DNA of 64,000 bases from JAHJQQ01 sp963737555 (GTDB lineage: Bacteria; Pseudomonadota; Gammaproteobacteria; Thiohalobacterales; Thiohalobacteraceae), in NCBI GenBank assembly GCA_963737555.1, contig CAVTTB010000001.1, forward strand, positions 124,001 through 188,000, in the 5' to 3' direction. The notes beneath the pieces were generated by a model that worked only from the letters and a program-made list of their open reading frames with translations, had not been told where the DNA came from and ran no database searches. A program made the position numbers and the translations under genes. Shown piece by piece: positions 48,708 to 59,447 of the stretch. Position 1 is the first letter of the stretch. The number at the start of each line of letters is the position of its first letter.

Positions 48708-50174
48708 ATGAGCGAAGAGATCCTGGTTAATATCACCCCGCAGGAAACGCGCGTTGCGGTGGTCGAGAACGGTGTGTTGCAAGAGGTGTTGATCGAACGT
48801 GCGCGTGCGCGTGGTCTGGTCGGCAATCTCTACAAGGGCGTGGTCAGCCGCGTGTTGCCCGGCATGCAGGCCGCATTCATCAATATCGGTCTGGAACGGG
48901 CCGCGTTTCTGCATGCGTCGGATATATCCATCCGCGAAGTCGATGGCCTGTCTGCCGAGGGTCGTCGTACCGAGACCATCACGCAGTTGCTGCGCGAAGG
49001 TCAGGAGCTGCTGGTGCAGGTCATCAAGGATCCGCTCGGCAGCAAGGGTGCCCGACTGACCACGCACATCACGATCCCTTCACGCTATCTGGTGTTCATG
49101 CCCGATGCCGGCAATGTCGGCGTGTCGCAGAAAATCGAAGACGAGGGCGAACGCACGCGACTCAAAGAAATCGTGCTCAGCCATGCCCCCTGCAAGGCGC
49201 AGGGCTTTATTGTGCGCACCGCCGCCGAGGGCGCATCCAGCGAGGCACTGGTAGCCGATATCGATTTCCTCTGTAAATTATGGACCTCGATCCGCGAGCG
49301 CGCGCAGACCGCGGCACCCGGTGCCGTCGTGCATGAAGACCTGCCGCTGACGCTGCGGGTGTTGCGCGATTTGGTGTGCGACGAGCTCGACAAGGTGCGT
49401 ATCGATTCGCGCGAGACCTTTCAGAAGGTCAGTCAGTTTGCCCAGGAGTTTATTCCCGAGGTGTGCGAGCGCCTGGAATATTATCCCGGCGAGCGGCCGG
49501 TGTTCGATCTATACGGCGTCGAGGACGAAATCCAAAAGGCACTGGAACGCAAGGTGCAACTCAAGTCCGGCGGTTATCTGATCATCGATCAGACCGAGGC
49601 GATGACCACCATCGATGTGAACACCGGTGCCTACGTCGGTCATCGCACGCTCGAAGAGACTATCTTCAAGACCAATCTGGAAGCGGCGCAGGCCATCGCA
49701 CGGCAACTGCGCTTGCGTAATCTCGGCGGCATTATCATCATCGACTTCATTGATATGTCGGACGAGGATCACAAGCGCCAGGTGTTGCGCGCGCTGGAGA
49801 AGAGTCTGGAGCGCGATCACGCCAAGAGTCATCTCAGCGAGGTGTCGAGTCTGGGCTTGGTGCAGATGACGCGCAAACGTACCCGCGAGAGTCTGGAGCA
49901 TGTGCTGTGTTCCACCTGCCCGACCTGCGGTGGGCGCAGTTCGCTGAAGACGCCTGAGACGGTCTGTTACGAAATCTTCCGCGAGATCTTGCGCGAGGCG
50001 CGCCAGTTCGATGCCGAGCAGTTGCTGGTGCTGGCCGCACAAGAGGTCATCGATCTGCTGTTGGACGAGGAATCGACCGCGCTGGCCGAGCTGGAATCCT
50101 TCACCGGTAAGCCGATCAAGTTGCAGGTCGAATCCCTGTATTCGCGAGAGCAGTTCGATGTCGTGCTGCTGTGA
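48708..50174 (+). CDS. rng: Ribonuclease G
   Basis: A 488-residue endonuclease. The N-terminal S1 RNA-binding domain spans VGNLYKGVVSRVLPGMQAAF to AAFLHASDISIREVD. The catalytic DNase-I-like domain contains TIDVNTGAYVGHRTLE and IIIIDFIDMSDEDHKRQVL, whose Asp residues bind magnesium. The zinc-link cysteines are in CSTCPTCGGRSS. It matures 16S rRNA 5' ends and decays mRNA. It lacks the long C-terminal scaffold of RNase E. ATG 48708 overlaps no neighbour and no frame errors were found. Confidence 0.95.
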   Translation: MSEEILVNITPQETRVAVVENGVLQEVLIERARARGLVGNLYKGVVSRVLPGMQAAFINIGLERAAFLHASDISIREVDGLSAEGRRTETITQLLREGQELLVQVIKDPLGSKGARLTTHITIPSRYLVFMPDAGNVGVSQKIEDEGERTRLKEIVLSHAPCKAQGFIVRTAAEGASSEALVADIDFLCKLWTSIRERAQTAAPGAVVHEDLPLTLRVLRDLVCDELDKVRIDSRETFQKVSQFAQEFIPEVCERLEYYPGERPVFDLYGVEDEIQKALERKVQLKSGGYLIIDQTEAMTTIDVNTGAYVGHRTLEETIFKTNLEAAQAIARQLRLRNLGGIIIIDFIDMSDEDHKRQVLRALEKSLERDHAKSHLSEVSSLGLVQMTRKRTRESLEHVLCSTCPTCGGRSSLKTPETVCYEIFREILREARQFDAEQLLVLAAQEVIDLLLDEESTALAELESFTGKPIKLQVESLYSREQFDVVLL

Positions 50175-50225
50175 CGTTGCAGCTGCGTTAAGTCACTGTC
50201 TATAGCCCGAATCGCCGAGCCCTGA

Positions 50226-53200
50226 ATGATGCGCCGATTGTTATTGACCCTCTGGTATGCGTGCACTGCGTTGGTGGTGCTGGCGGCGCTCGGGCTGAGT
50301 CTGGGGCGGCTGGCGTTGCCGCTGCTGGAGACGCGTAGCGGTCAATTGGAAGCATTGATCGAACAGGCTATCGGTCAGGATGTCGAAATCGGACGGCTGG
50401 AGTTGAGCTGGTATGGCTTAGGGCCGGAGGTGCGCATACACGATGTCGCGCTGCCCGATGCGCAGAGTGCGCAGCCATTGCTCAGTGCGCACGAGCTGCG
50501 CGTTACATTCAGTGTCATAAAATCATTGTGGGCGTGGCGTCCGGTGCCGTCGCGTTTTGTGGTGTTGGGTAGCGAGCTGTCCTTGCAGCGTAATGCTGAG
50601 GGTGACTTCGCTGTGCAGGGCGTTCACCTGAAGGCATCACGCGTCAGCCCCTTGCTTATGGTGCTGGCGCAGCCGCATGTCGAACTGCGTGATATCCGCG
50701 TGCAGTGGCATGATGCGCGCGGCGCCATCCCCGATCTAGTGCTCAGCAACATCAACCTATACTTGCGCAACAGCGGTAGTCGCCATCAACTCCAGGTGGA
50801 TCTGCAACTGCCGGCAGAAGCGGGTACGCATCTGCAATTTACAGCTGACATACGTGGTGCGGCACAGAAAGTCGAAGATTGGCGTGGCGAAATGTATGTG
50901 TCCTTTGGTCAGGTGCCCTTGGCGCGTTGGCTGGCGGAAAAACCATTCCCGGACTGGCAGGTGGATGGAGTTGCAGATGCCGCGTTGTGGGCAACATTGG
51001 AAGCCGGCGCACTTAAGACGCTCCGGGGGACGTTCCAGATTGCGCAACCCACGCTGACGCGTACCGATATCAAGACTGAGAAATTCGTCGCAGAGCGCAT
51101 CGCCACGCGCCTGGACTGGCGCCGTGAGGGTGCGGGGAAAGAGACAGGATGGACGCTGAATCTCGCGGATTTCCAGATCGATCGAGCCGGGCAGACCGGG
51201 CTGGGAACAGCGCTGACGCTGGTGCAAAAATCGCGCGCCGATGAGACACGCCAATGGCAGTTCGCGGCCGATCAGCTGCAGATCGATGCATTGCTACCCT
51301 TGCTGGTGCAGCATCCTGCGCTGAGCGTTGAGCAGCGTTCCATTTTACAAAAGACGCAGGCTACAGGGATATTGCGCGATGTTCGTGTCGATGCCGCAAC
51401 GCGCGCCGACGGCGCGCTCGATGCACTGATCTATCGTCTGCAACTTGATGCTATACACAGCGCCGCCGTCGAACGCTTGCCCGGGGTGACGGCACTGAGC
51501 GGACGCCTGACCGGTGACTTGCACCGCGGACAGTTGGATCTCGACAGTCACGACGCGCAGTTGGCTTTGCCGAAATTGTTCCGCGAGCCGCTGCAACTCG
51601 CGCAACTGAACGGGCGCATCGACTGGCGTCGTGGCGCTGACCGCTTACACATCGAGAGTACAGCGCTGCGTGCGGACAACGCCGATATCCGCACCTTGTC
51701 GCGCCTGCTTCTGGATATTCCCAACGACGGTTCCAAACCCTTTTTGGATTTGCAGACCAGTTTCACCGACGGCAATGTCGAAGCCACGCACAAATATCTG
51801 CCTGTCGGTATCATGCCGCCGCGCACCGTGGCCTGGTTGGATCGTGCCCTGGTCAGCGGTCGTTTGCATGACGGTGCGCTTGCTGTTCCAGGGGCGCTTC
51901 GGCGCGTTCCCTTTCGATCATGCCGACGGGCGTCTGGAAGTGCGCGCGACGGTGAGCGACGGTGTGCTCGATTATCGGGAGGGCTGGCACCGCATCGAAG
52001 GGCTGGAGGCGGAGCTGACCTTCATCAATCGCAGCATGAATATTCACGGCGTGGCCGGCAAGATTCTCGACAGCGATCTGCCGGAAGTGAGTGTGCGCAT
52101 CGACGACCTCGCGCATGCGCGCTTGGATATCGATGGTCAGGCGACCGGTACGCTGGCGGGCATGTTGCGCTTCCTGCGCGATAGCCCGCTGAGCGAAGGG
52201 CGACGCGAGGCGTTGGATCTCACACGGGTCAGTGGCGATGCGCAGTTGCAATTGGCGATACGCCTGCCGCTGGCGAAGACTGTGCCGGGCGCGCTCACGG
52301 TCGATGGGCGTGTGCACTTGCCCGACAACCGTCTGGATTTGCTGGACTGGGAATTGGCGTTGGAACAAATCAAGGGCGACCTGCATTTCACGCAGAACGG
52401 GATGGATGGCCGCGATCTGCGTGCGCGCCTGATGGGCGTGCCCGTCAAAGTCGATGTCGGCGATGCCCCCGGTAGTGATACTCCAGGGAGCGAGGCGATG
52501 ACGCGGGTGCGCGCTATCGGCAAGCTGCCGCTGGTGGAAAGGTTGCGCAAGGCGCAGCCGAAGCTGGAACTTATCAGCGGCAACAGCGATTGGAGCGTGG
52601 CGCTGTACTTGCCGAAACGTACCGCCGCTGCCGCAGCCGCCGCACCGGCACGGGTGGAACTGCGCTCGGAGTTGCGTGGGATTCAGGTGGATCTGCCGGA
52701 GCCGTTCGCCAAACCCGCTGAGGCGACCACCGCATTCGCACTGACGGCCGAGCTGCAAGGTCAAGGTCGTGGCCTCGGCCCGTTGCGCTTGCAGTATGGA
52801 AATCACAGCGCTGCCTTCGCGCTGACACGCAGCAATACGGAACGGGGCGCGTTGCAACTTACGCGCGGCGAGTTGAAATTCGGTGCCGCCGACGCGGCTT
52901 TGCCCGATGTCGAAGGTGTGCGCATCGCGGGACGCCTGCCGGTGTTCGCCTGGGACGCGTGGCGCGACCAGCTCGGCGGCGGTGAACAGACCGGCCTGCT
53001 GCGCGCACTGGATGTGGATGTCGACAGTCTGCGTGCCTTCGGTCGTAGCTTCTCCGGCGTGCAGATTCGCGCGCAGCGCGATGCCGGACACTGGACGGCG
53101 ACCCTGGGCGGTCCGGACATCGATGGCACACTGGAACTGCCGCCGCAACAGCCGGTACTGCTGCGCTGCACGCGTTTGCATATACCGGCGGCGGCCGAGG

Positions 53201-54195
53201 CCGACGGCACGACCGATACTGTGAAAACACGCATCGATCCGGCCGGCGTGCCACCGCTGGATATCGACGTGCAGCAATTGCAGTTCAACGATCTGGCGCT
53301 CGGCCACGTCAATCTCAAGACCCATGCGCTCGCCGCAGGGCTGGCCGTGGATGCGTTGCAAGTCGAAGCCGACTGGATACGCCTTGCCGCGCAGGGTGAG
53401 TGGACGCTGCGTGACGCTCAAGAGGCCTCGCGTTTCCATATCGACATACAGGGCGGTGAACTGGGCAAGATGTTGGCGGCCTTTGGCAGCGCGGGCAGCG
53501 TCGCAGGCGGTGAGACCCAGGGTACGATCGATGCCAATTGGTCGGGATCGCCGGCCGAGTTCGCCTTGGCCAAGCTGGACGGTGACGTGGCGTTGAAAAT
53601 CGGCAAGGGCCGACTACTGAATGTCGAGGCCGGTGCCGGGCGCTTGTTCGGACTGCTCAACATCACGGGACTGCGGCGCCGTTTGACCTTGGACTTCAGC
53701 GATGTTTTCGCCAAAGGTTTTGGCTTCGATAGCATCGGCGGGAAACTCAGATTGCAGAACGGTGATGCCTATACGGACGACCTGGTGATCGATGGCCCCG
53801 CCGCACGCATCGAGGTGTCCGGACGTACTGGTCTGGCCAAGCGTGACTATGATCAGTTGGTGACAGTGATTCCGCAGGCGCAGTCGACCCTGCCACTCGC
53901 GGGTGCCATTGCCGGCGGACCGGCGGTGGGCGCGGCCTTGCTGCTGGCGGACAAATTGCTCGGACGGCAGATGGAAGGATTGACCAGCTTCACGCGCTAT
54001 CAGTACACCGTGACGGGCAGTTGGGATGAGCCGACTTTCACGCCGGTATCGAGTGGAGCGGCACGCGGCTTGCAGGATAAACCACTGGATGAACCGACGC
54101 CCGTGACGCCGGCAGTGCCGGAAGCAGCGCCAAATGCAGTGCCGATAGCGCCAGAAGCAGCGCCGGTACAAGCGGACAAGCCAACGCAGGATTGA
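50226..54195 (+). CDS. yhdP: YhdP-type AsmA-like envelope lipid-transport protein, one frameshift
   Basis: About 1322 residues. It starts with a single membrane anchor (WYACTALVVLAALGLSLGRL) followed by SGQLEALIEQAIGQDVEIGR, the normal YhdP entry, and a very long repetitive beta-rich periplasmic part ending with AGAIAGGPAVGAALLLADKL and ITGSWDEPTFTP-like YTVTGSWDEPTFTPVSSG. YhdP bridges the periplasm and helps move phospholipid to the outer membrane. One extra T at 51879-51881 (GCGCTTGCTG for GCGCTGCTG) shifts the frame about 555 residues in. The last 45 residues are Pro/Ala/Val rich. rng-yhdP-nit is a widespread order. Confidence 0.9.
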
Positions 54196-54272
54196 ACAAT
54201 GCGGATCAGGGTTACAACAGCATTCACCGAGCGACAAATAACACCTGTCCGGTGGCAGCCAAGAGGTGTGCG

Positions 54273-55094
54273 ATGACCAAGATGGCGTGTATTCAAATGG
54301 CTTCTGGGCCGAATGTCGGCGCCAATCTGTTCGAGGCCGAGAAACTCATCTATCAGGCCGCCAAGCAGGGTGCCAGGCTGGTGGTGTTGCCGGAAAATTT
54401 TGCCATCATGGGTCTCAAGGAGACCGATAAACTGGCGGTGCGTGAAGCCGATGGCAAGGGCCCGATCCAGGATTTTCTGTCTAGCCAAGCCAAACGTCAT
54501 AAGGTGTGGTTGGTGGGCGGTACGATCCCCATGGCCGCCAAGGACCCGGGCAAAGTGCGCGCGGCGTGTCTGGTCTTCAATGACCAGGGACAGCGTGTCG
54601 CGCGTTACGACAAAATTCACCTGTTCGATGTGCAAGTGGTCGGCAGTGACGAACGCTATACCGAATCCGAGACCATCGAGGCCGGCAGTGAACTGGCGGT
54701 CGTCGATACGCCGTTCGGTAAGCTCGGCTTGGCGGTCTGCTACGACTTGCGTTTCCCAGAGTTGTTCCGCGCCATGCTCGATCAGGGTATGGAACTCATC
54801 GCCGTGCCGTCAGCGTTCACCGCTATTACCGGACGCGCACATTGGGAAACGCTGGTGCGTACCCGGGCGATTGAGAATCTGGCGTATGTGTTTGCCGCGG
54901 CGCAGGGCGGCTATCACATCAATGGCCGCGAAACGCATGGCGATGCCATGATCGTCGACCCGTGGGGTACCGTGCTCGACCGCTTGCCGCGTGGGTCGGG
55001 TGTGATCTGTGCGGAAATCGACCTGGAGCGTGTGCGCAGTACACGACGTAATTTCCCCGCGATCCAACATCGTCGCTTGCGCTGCCAGACCTGA
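54273..55094 (+). CDS. Carbon-nitrogen hydrolase (Nit family, deaminated-glutathione amidase-like)
   Basis: A 273-residue nitrilase-superfamily enzyme with the full catalytic triad: E41 in LPENFAIMG, K114 in RYDKIHLFD and C156 in GLAVCYDLRFPELF. IPSAFT-like VPSAFTAITGRAHWETLVRT and GDAMIVDPWGTVL follow. The Nit1/Nit2 subgroup repairs deaminated glutathione, and this subgroup is usual downstream of yhdP. ATG 54273 follows AAGAGG; an upstream in-frame ATG at 54192 would overlap the end of yhdP and is less likely. Confidence 0.88.
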   Translation: MTKMACIQMASGPNVGANLFEAEKLIYQAAKQGARLVVLPENFAIMGLKETDKLAVREADGKGPIQDFLSSQAKRHKVWLVGGTIPMAAKDPGKVRAACLVFNDQGQRVARYDKIHLFDVQVVGSDERYTESETIEAGSELAVVDTPFGKLGLAVCYDLRFPELFRAMLDQGMELIAVPSAFTAITGRAHWETLVRTRAIENLAYVFAAAQGGYHINGRETHGDAMIVDPWGTVLDRLPRGSGVICAEIDLERVRSTRRNFPAIQHRRLRCQT

Positions 55095-55145
55095 GTTCTG
55101 GCTGAACCGCAGTACTACAGTGCCGTGAATAGAAAAGGGCGTGGA

Positions 55146-56402
55146 CTACGGTGCTGGTCTGGGCGCGCGTAACGACATCAATCGATACACAGCCGCGCCG
55201 TTATCGGGGATGCGCAACGCATCCAACGGAAAACCGATTTGATAATTGATTAGCGGTTGGTACGGTCCAATGGCGCTCGGTGCCTGCTGTAATTGGTATG
55301 CGCCGGGTTTGATCGACCAGGTACGTACGACGATCTGACCGGGTTGGCGTTCGATGTCCTGAAAGTCGAAAGGCGCGGCCAGCGGCTCGCCAATGAAGAT
55401 TCCCTCGCCGGGCATTTGCACACTCTTCCAATACGCCTCGATCAATGTTTCACCCTGTACGTAGTGCTGCATCATCACGCCTGGATTGGGAAACTTACCT
55501 GTGTGGGCGCAGGGTTCGACCACCGTGCCATAACTGCCGGTGGCGCCGGCCTCCAACCAGCGCAGTGCGCTCATTTGTCCGCTGTCGGTGAGTTTCCCAC
55601 CGGTCGAGGTGAGATGATCGGCCACTGCGCCGGGCAGGTAGGTCAGTGTATTGATGCCTTTGACCTGCGCCAGTCCGGTGAAATAAAACAACACGTCCTC
55701 GCGATCGAGCAGCGTATTCAAGCGCACCACTTCGGTGTTGAGGAAGGGTGAAAATACCTTCTTGATCCCCGCATAGGCTGGCGCACGTACATTGCGCGCC
55801 TTGTCGGTGGTGCTGACCAGATAGGCGGTGCCCTTGGGACGACTGCCGTCACTGGCGATGCCGCGGTCGATGAGTTGTTTGGCCGCCGAAAAATCCTTGG
55901 CGGCGATGGCCATGGTCGGACGGATTTTGAAATCAGTAAACGGTGCGGTGCTGTCGCTGGCGAAGTACGCCGTGGGCTGCGTGAGCGCACAGGTCTTGGC
56001 TGAGCAGTAGCGCTTATCAAATCCCAGCGCGAAGGCCGAGGTGATCGACATGCACTCGACGCGGTAGGGCGCGGCCCAGGTCAGCGCATAGGCCTGAATC
56101 GTTGCGGGCGTGGCGGCATCGACTTGCTGCTTGAGCGCGACGAATTCATCGGCACTCATGGCGCTACGCTCCGGCGCGAAGCTGATGTGGATGAGATTGG
56201 CCGGTGGAATGCCGCGCCGCTGTTGATAGTAATTGGCGATCTGGCGGCTGAGCGGGTCGGCATCGTTGACGATGATCGCCAGTTCGCTGGCCTGCAGGCG
56301 GTGCTTGGGCAGGATGATCTGCGGCAGATCGGCGGCGCCACACAGCGTGGCTGCAGTTGCCAGGATTGTGCATGTCAGCAGTGCGCGCAGTAATGGCTGC
56401 AT
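55146..56402 (-). CDS. TIGR03790 family exported protein of unknown function
   Basis: A 418-residue protein with a signal peptide ending ATLCGA-ADLPQ. Conserved stretches are IIVNDADPLSRQIANYYQQR near the N terminus, TWAAPYRVECMSITSAFALG, and ATGSYGTVVEPCAHTGKFPN with conserved Cys. These mark the TIGR03790 family, whose role is unknown; it has been seen in exosortase/PEP-CTERM-type genomes, but no such gene is in the window. It is the last gene of a leftward cluster behind an ABC-2 exporter, so it may be linked to the exported substrate. The start ATG 56402 lies 14 bases after the permease stop. Confidence 0.75.
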   Translation of the reverse strand: MQPLLRALLTCTILATAATLCGAADLPQIILPKHRLQASELAIIVNDADPLSRQIANYYQQRRGIPPANLIHISFAPERSAMSADEFVALKQQVDAATPATIQAYALTWAAPYRVECMSITSAFALGFDKRYCSAKTCALTQPTAYFASDSTAPFTDFKIRPTMAIAAKDFSAAKQLIDRGIASDGSRPKGTAYLVSTTDKARNVRAPAYAGIKKVFSPFLNTEVVRLNTLLDREDVLFYFTGLAQVKGINTLTYLPGAVADHLTSTGGKLTDSGQMSALRWLEAGATGSYGTVVEPCAHTGKFPNPGVMMQHYVQGETLIEAYWKSVQMPGEGIFIGEPLAAPFDFQDIERQPGQIVVRTWSIKPGAYQLQQAPSAIGPYQPLINYQIGFPLDALRIPDNGAAVYRLMSLRAPRPAP

Positions 56403-56416
56403 CGTGTCGTCCGAGA

Positions 56417-57517
56417 TCAATCCAGGCGTTTGCGGAAGCGCAGCACCGCCAGACTTAAGGTGATGAAGGTGAACGCGGCCAGCGCCTGGAGTTCACCGAA
56501 CAATTCGCCGATGTCTGCGCCGCGCAGCACGATGCCGCGGATCAGGCGCACGAAATGGGTGAGCGGCAACACCTCGGCGATTTTCTGCGCCGGCAGCGGC
56601 ATGCCGTCGAAGGGAAACATGAAACCCGACAGCAGGATCGACGGTAGAAAAAAGAAAAACGTCATCTGCATGGCCTGAAATTGACTCTTGGCCAGCGTCG
56701 AGATCAGCAGCCCGATACTGAGATTGGCGGCGATGAACGCCAGCGCCGCGAGGTAGATATCCGGCAGTCCGCCGGCGATGGGAACTTTGAACAGGCCGAC
56801 GCCCAGCGCCAAGATGATCGTGACTTGAACCAGGCCGATGAGAATATAGGGAATGATCTTGCCGACCATTAATTCCGCCGAGCTGACCGGCGTGGTGATG
56901 AGCATTTCCAGGTTGCCGCGTTCGCGTTCGCGCACGATAGCCACTGAGGTGAACAGCACCATGGTCATGGTGAGGATCACGCCGATCAATGCCGGCACGA
57001 TATACACGGCCGAGCGCCGCTCCGGATTGTAATAATTACGGATCTCGAACAAGGGCGCGCGGGCGCCCGGTTGTGCGAGGCTGTGATACTGCACCGGCAA
57101 TTCCGCCAATCGGCGCGCCGAACCGAGGACGACCGGATCGGAGCCATCGACGAGCAATTGCGCGGCCGCGCGCGTGCCGTGTTGCAGACGACTGCCGAAG
57201 TCCGGCGGTATGTACAGGCCCACGGCGATATTGCCGCGTCGCAGGTGTTCCTCCAGCGCCTCTGCGGTTGTTTCGGTGACGACGATGTCGATGACTTGCG
57301 AGGCCTGCGCATCCTGCACCAGATGACGCGATAACTGTGTCTGTGCCTGATCGGCGACACCGGCGCGCAGATGCCGAACGTCGGTGTTGATGGCGTAGCC
57401 GAACAGGATGATCTGCATGATCGGGATGCCGATGATCATGCCGAAGGTGAGACGGTCGCGACGCAGTTGCCGGACCTCTTTGTGCACGATGGCCAGCAGC
57501 CGTGTCAGACAGTTCAT
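56417..57517 (-). CDS. ABC-2 type exporter permease
   Basis: A 366-residue membrane protein. One helix near the start (FGMIIGIPIMQIILFGYAIN) is followed by a large periplasmic loop of about 120 residues (VAVGLYIPPDF-like GNIAVGLYIPPDFGSRLQHG) and five helices at the C terminus (IVPALIGVILTMTMVLFTSV; YILIGLVQVTIILALGVGLF; FFFFLPSILLSGFMFPFDGM). This is the YhhJ/YbhR pattern of drug or envelope-component exporters. Its ATG overlaps the stop of the ATPase gene by four bases (ATGA), so the two are translationally coupled. Confidence 0.9.
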   Translation of the reverse strand: MNCLTRLLAIVHKEVRQLRRDRLTFGMIIGIPIMQIILFGYAINTDVRHLRAGVADQAQTQLSRHLVQDAQASQVIDIVVTETTAEALEEHLRRGNIAVGLYIPPDFGSRLQHGTRAAAQLLVDGSDPVVLGSARRLAELPVQYHSLAQPGARAPLFEIRNYYNPERRSAVYIVPALIGVILTMTMVLFTSVAIVRERERGNLEMLITTPVSSAELMVGKIIPYILIGLVQVTIILALGVGLFKVPIAGGLPDIYLAALAFIAANLSIGLLISTLAKSQFQAMQMTFFFFLPSILLSGFMFPFDGMPLPAQKIAEVLPLTHFVRLIRGIVLRGADIGELFGELQALAAFTFITLSLAVLRFRKRLD

Positions 57518-58458
57518 GCGTTACCCCGACGATAGCGGCCTTGAGTGGCGGCGACGAACACATCTTCGAGGCTGGGGCGAGTCAGCAAGGTCGTGCCTGT
57601 CTGCCCGTGCTGTTGCAGTGTCTCGCGCAGTCGCTGCTCGGGTTCGCTCAAGCGCGGATCGAGCAGCACGCGCAGCCGAATGCCGAGTTGTGTCACCGAC
57701 AGCACGCCCTCCAGTGCCGCGATCAACGGTCGTGCGCGGGCCGGTTCAGCGGTCTCGATTTCAATCACCACCGCATCCAAGGCGTCTTCGAGTTGTTTGG
57801 GTGTGCCGTCGGCCATGATGCGGCCGCGGTCGAGGATGGCCAGTGCATGGCAGCGTTCGGCCTCGTCCATGTAGTGCGTCGAGACCAGAATCGTCGTCCC
57901 TGCGGCGCAGAGTTCGAACAGAGTCTCCCAGAATTCGCGGCGGCTTTGCGGGTCGACGGCGCTGGTCGGTTCGTCGAGAAACAACAATTCCGGTTCATGC
58001 AGTGTCGCGGCGGCGAGCGCCAGACGTTGCTTCTGTCCGCCGCTGAGCGTGCCGGCGCGCTGCCGCTCCAGATCACCGAGTCGGTAGGTTTCCAGCAATT
58101 CGGCAATGCGTTGGCTGCGTCGCGGCCGCGGCAGACAATAAATCTCGGCGATGAATTGCAGATTCTCGCGCACGCTCAAATCTTCATACAGCGAGAAGCG
58201 TTGCGTCATGTAACCAATTTTATGTTTCAACGCCTCGGCCTGCCCGGGCACGTTCAGCCCCAGTACTTGGGCGCTGCCGGCCGTCGGCGTCAGCAGGCCG
58301 CAGAGCATGCGAATGGCGGTGGATTTGCCTGAACCGTTGGGCCCGAGAAAGCCATAGATGCTGGCGCGCGGGATGTTCAGATCGATCGCATCAACGGCAA
58401 GTGTGTCACCGAAGCGGCGGGTCAGACCTTGCGCGTGGATGGCGATAGCGTGATTCAT
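57514..58458 (-). CDS. ABC exporter ATP-binding protein
   Basis: A 314-residue ATPase with Walker A GPNGSGKST, the Q-loop IGYMTQRFSLYEDLSVREN, signature LSGGQKQRL, Walker B ELLFLDEPTSAVDP and the switch His in ILVSTHYMDEAERC. The C-terminal extension (about 230-314) is typical of ABC-2 exporter ATPases. Unlike E. coli YbhF it has a single ABC domain. It powers the permease encoded next and works with the HlyD-like lipoprotein upstream. Confidence 0.92.
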   Translation of the reverse strand: MNHAIAIHAQGLTRRFGDTLAVDAIDLNIPRASIYGFLGPNGSGKSTAIRMLCGLLTPTAGSAQVLGLNVPGQAEALKHKIGYMTQRFSLYEDLSVRENLQFIAEIYCLPRPRRSQRIAELLETYRLGDLERQRAGTLSGGQKQRLALAAATLHEPELLFLDEPTSAVDPQSRREFWETLFELCAAGTTILVSTHYMDEAERCHALAILDRGRIMADGTPKQLEDALDAVVIEIETAEPARARPLIAALEGVLSVTQLGIRLRVLLDPRLSEPEQRLRETLQQHGQTGTTLLTRPSLEDVFVAATQGRYRRGNA

Positions 58459-58475
58459 GCTGAACTCACGCGTGT

Positions 58476-59446
58476 TCAGTGCTTAGCGGTATCGAGATTA
58501 AAACGCACCTGCACGGGTACGCCGGCCGGCAGTTCCGACCCACCTTCATCGACATCGACTTCGGCGACGAAACTCAGTCGGCCGCGATCATGTTCAGTGA
58601 GGGCGTAATAGGGCGTGAAGCTGGGATCGGCGGAAATTTTACGCACGGTGCCGGCAAAACTCTTTTCGATGCCGTCGATGTGGATCGTCGCCGTGTTGTT
58701 GGGTCGTAGTTGAGCACGGAGCGCCTCGGGCACATAGACGCGTGCATACGGCCGGTCACCGGCGAGTATGACGGCAACTACACCACCCACAGGCGGGCGT
58801 TCGCCGACCTTGAACGGCAGTTCGTCGAGGCGGCCGGCGACGGGCGCGGTGACAACGGTTTGCGCGAGATCGCTGGCGGCGGCATTCGCGGTGGCCTCGG
58901 CCGCGAACATCGCGGCACGTGCTTGATCGCGTTCTTCGGTCGGTGGCGCCGTGCGTCAGTTCGTCGAATGTCGCCTGGGCGCTGTCGCGATTCGCGCGCG
59001 CGGCAGCGACGGCGGCGCGTGCGGCAGCGACCTTGTCGGGCGCCGTGAGTTTGCGCTCCAACAAGGTGTTTAGCCGCGCCAATTCGCCCGCTTGATACTG
59101 CAGCTCGGCTTCGCTGCCACTGAGTTGTGCCTGCGCCTGCGCGAGTCGTTCCGGACGCGTACCGCGTTCGAGTTCGGCGAGGCGTGCCTCGGCCTGTGTG
59201 CGTGTGGCGGCGGCGGCATTGGCGCGGGCCTGCAAGCGCTCGGTCGCGAGTTGTAACAAGGGCTGGTCTGCGCTGACCTGGCTGCCTTCCTGAACATTCC
59301 AAGCGATGACCGGTTCGGCAACTTGCGCGGCGACTTCGATGCGTTCCCACTCCAAGGTGCCGACCGCCAGTGTGGTGTCGGTGCTGTTATTGCAGCCACT
59401 CAGCAGGAGCGTGGCGATAGAGGGGTAGGGCGCGCGAGGATGTCAT
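58476..59446 (-). CDS. HlyD/YbhG-like adaptor lipoprotein of the ABC exporter, frameshifts
   Basis: About 322 residues. The start ATG 59446 gives MTSSRALPL; an extra T near 59425 hides the rest of a lipoprotein signal ending LLLSGC. The protein has the barrel-lipoyl entry ERIEVAAQVAEPVIAWNVQE, a long coiled coil (QARANAAAATRTQAEARLAE, DKVAAARAAVAAARANRDSA), and after a second extra base near 58947 a lipoyl and beta-barrel part (TVVTAPVAGRLDELPFKVGE). It would span the periplasm between the inner-membrane ABC pump and an outer-membrane channel. It lies 17 bases before the ATPase gene and one base from the preceding gene. Confidence 0.85.
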
Positions 59447-59447
59447 A

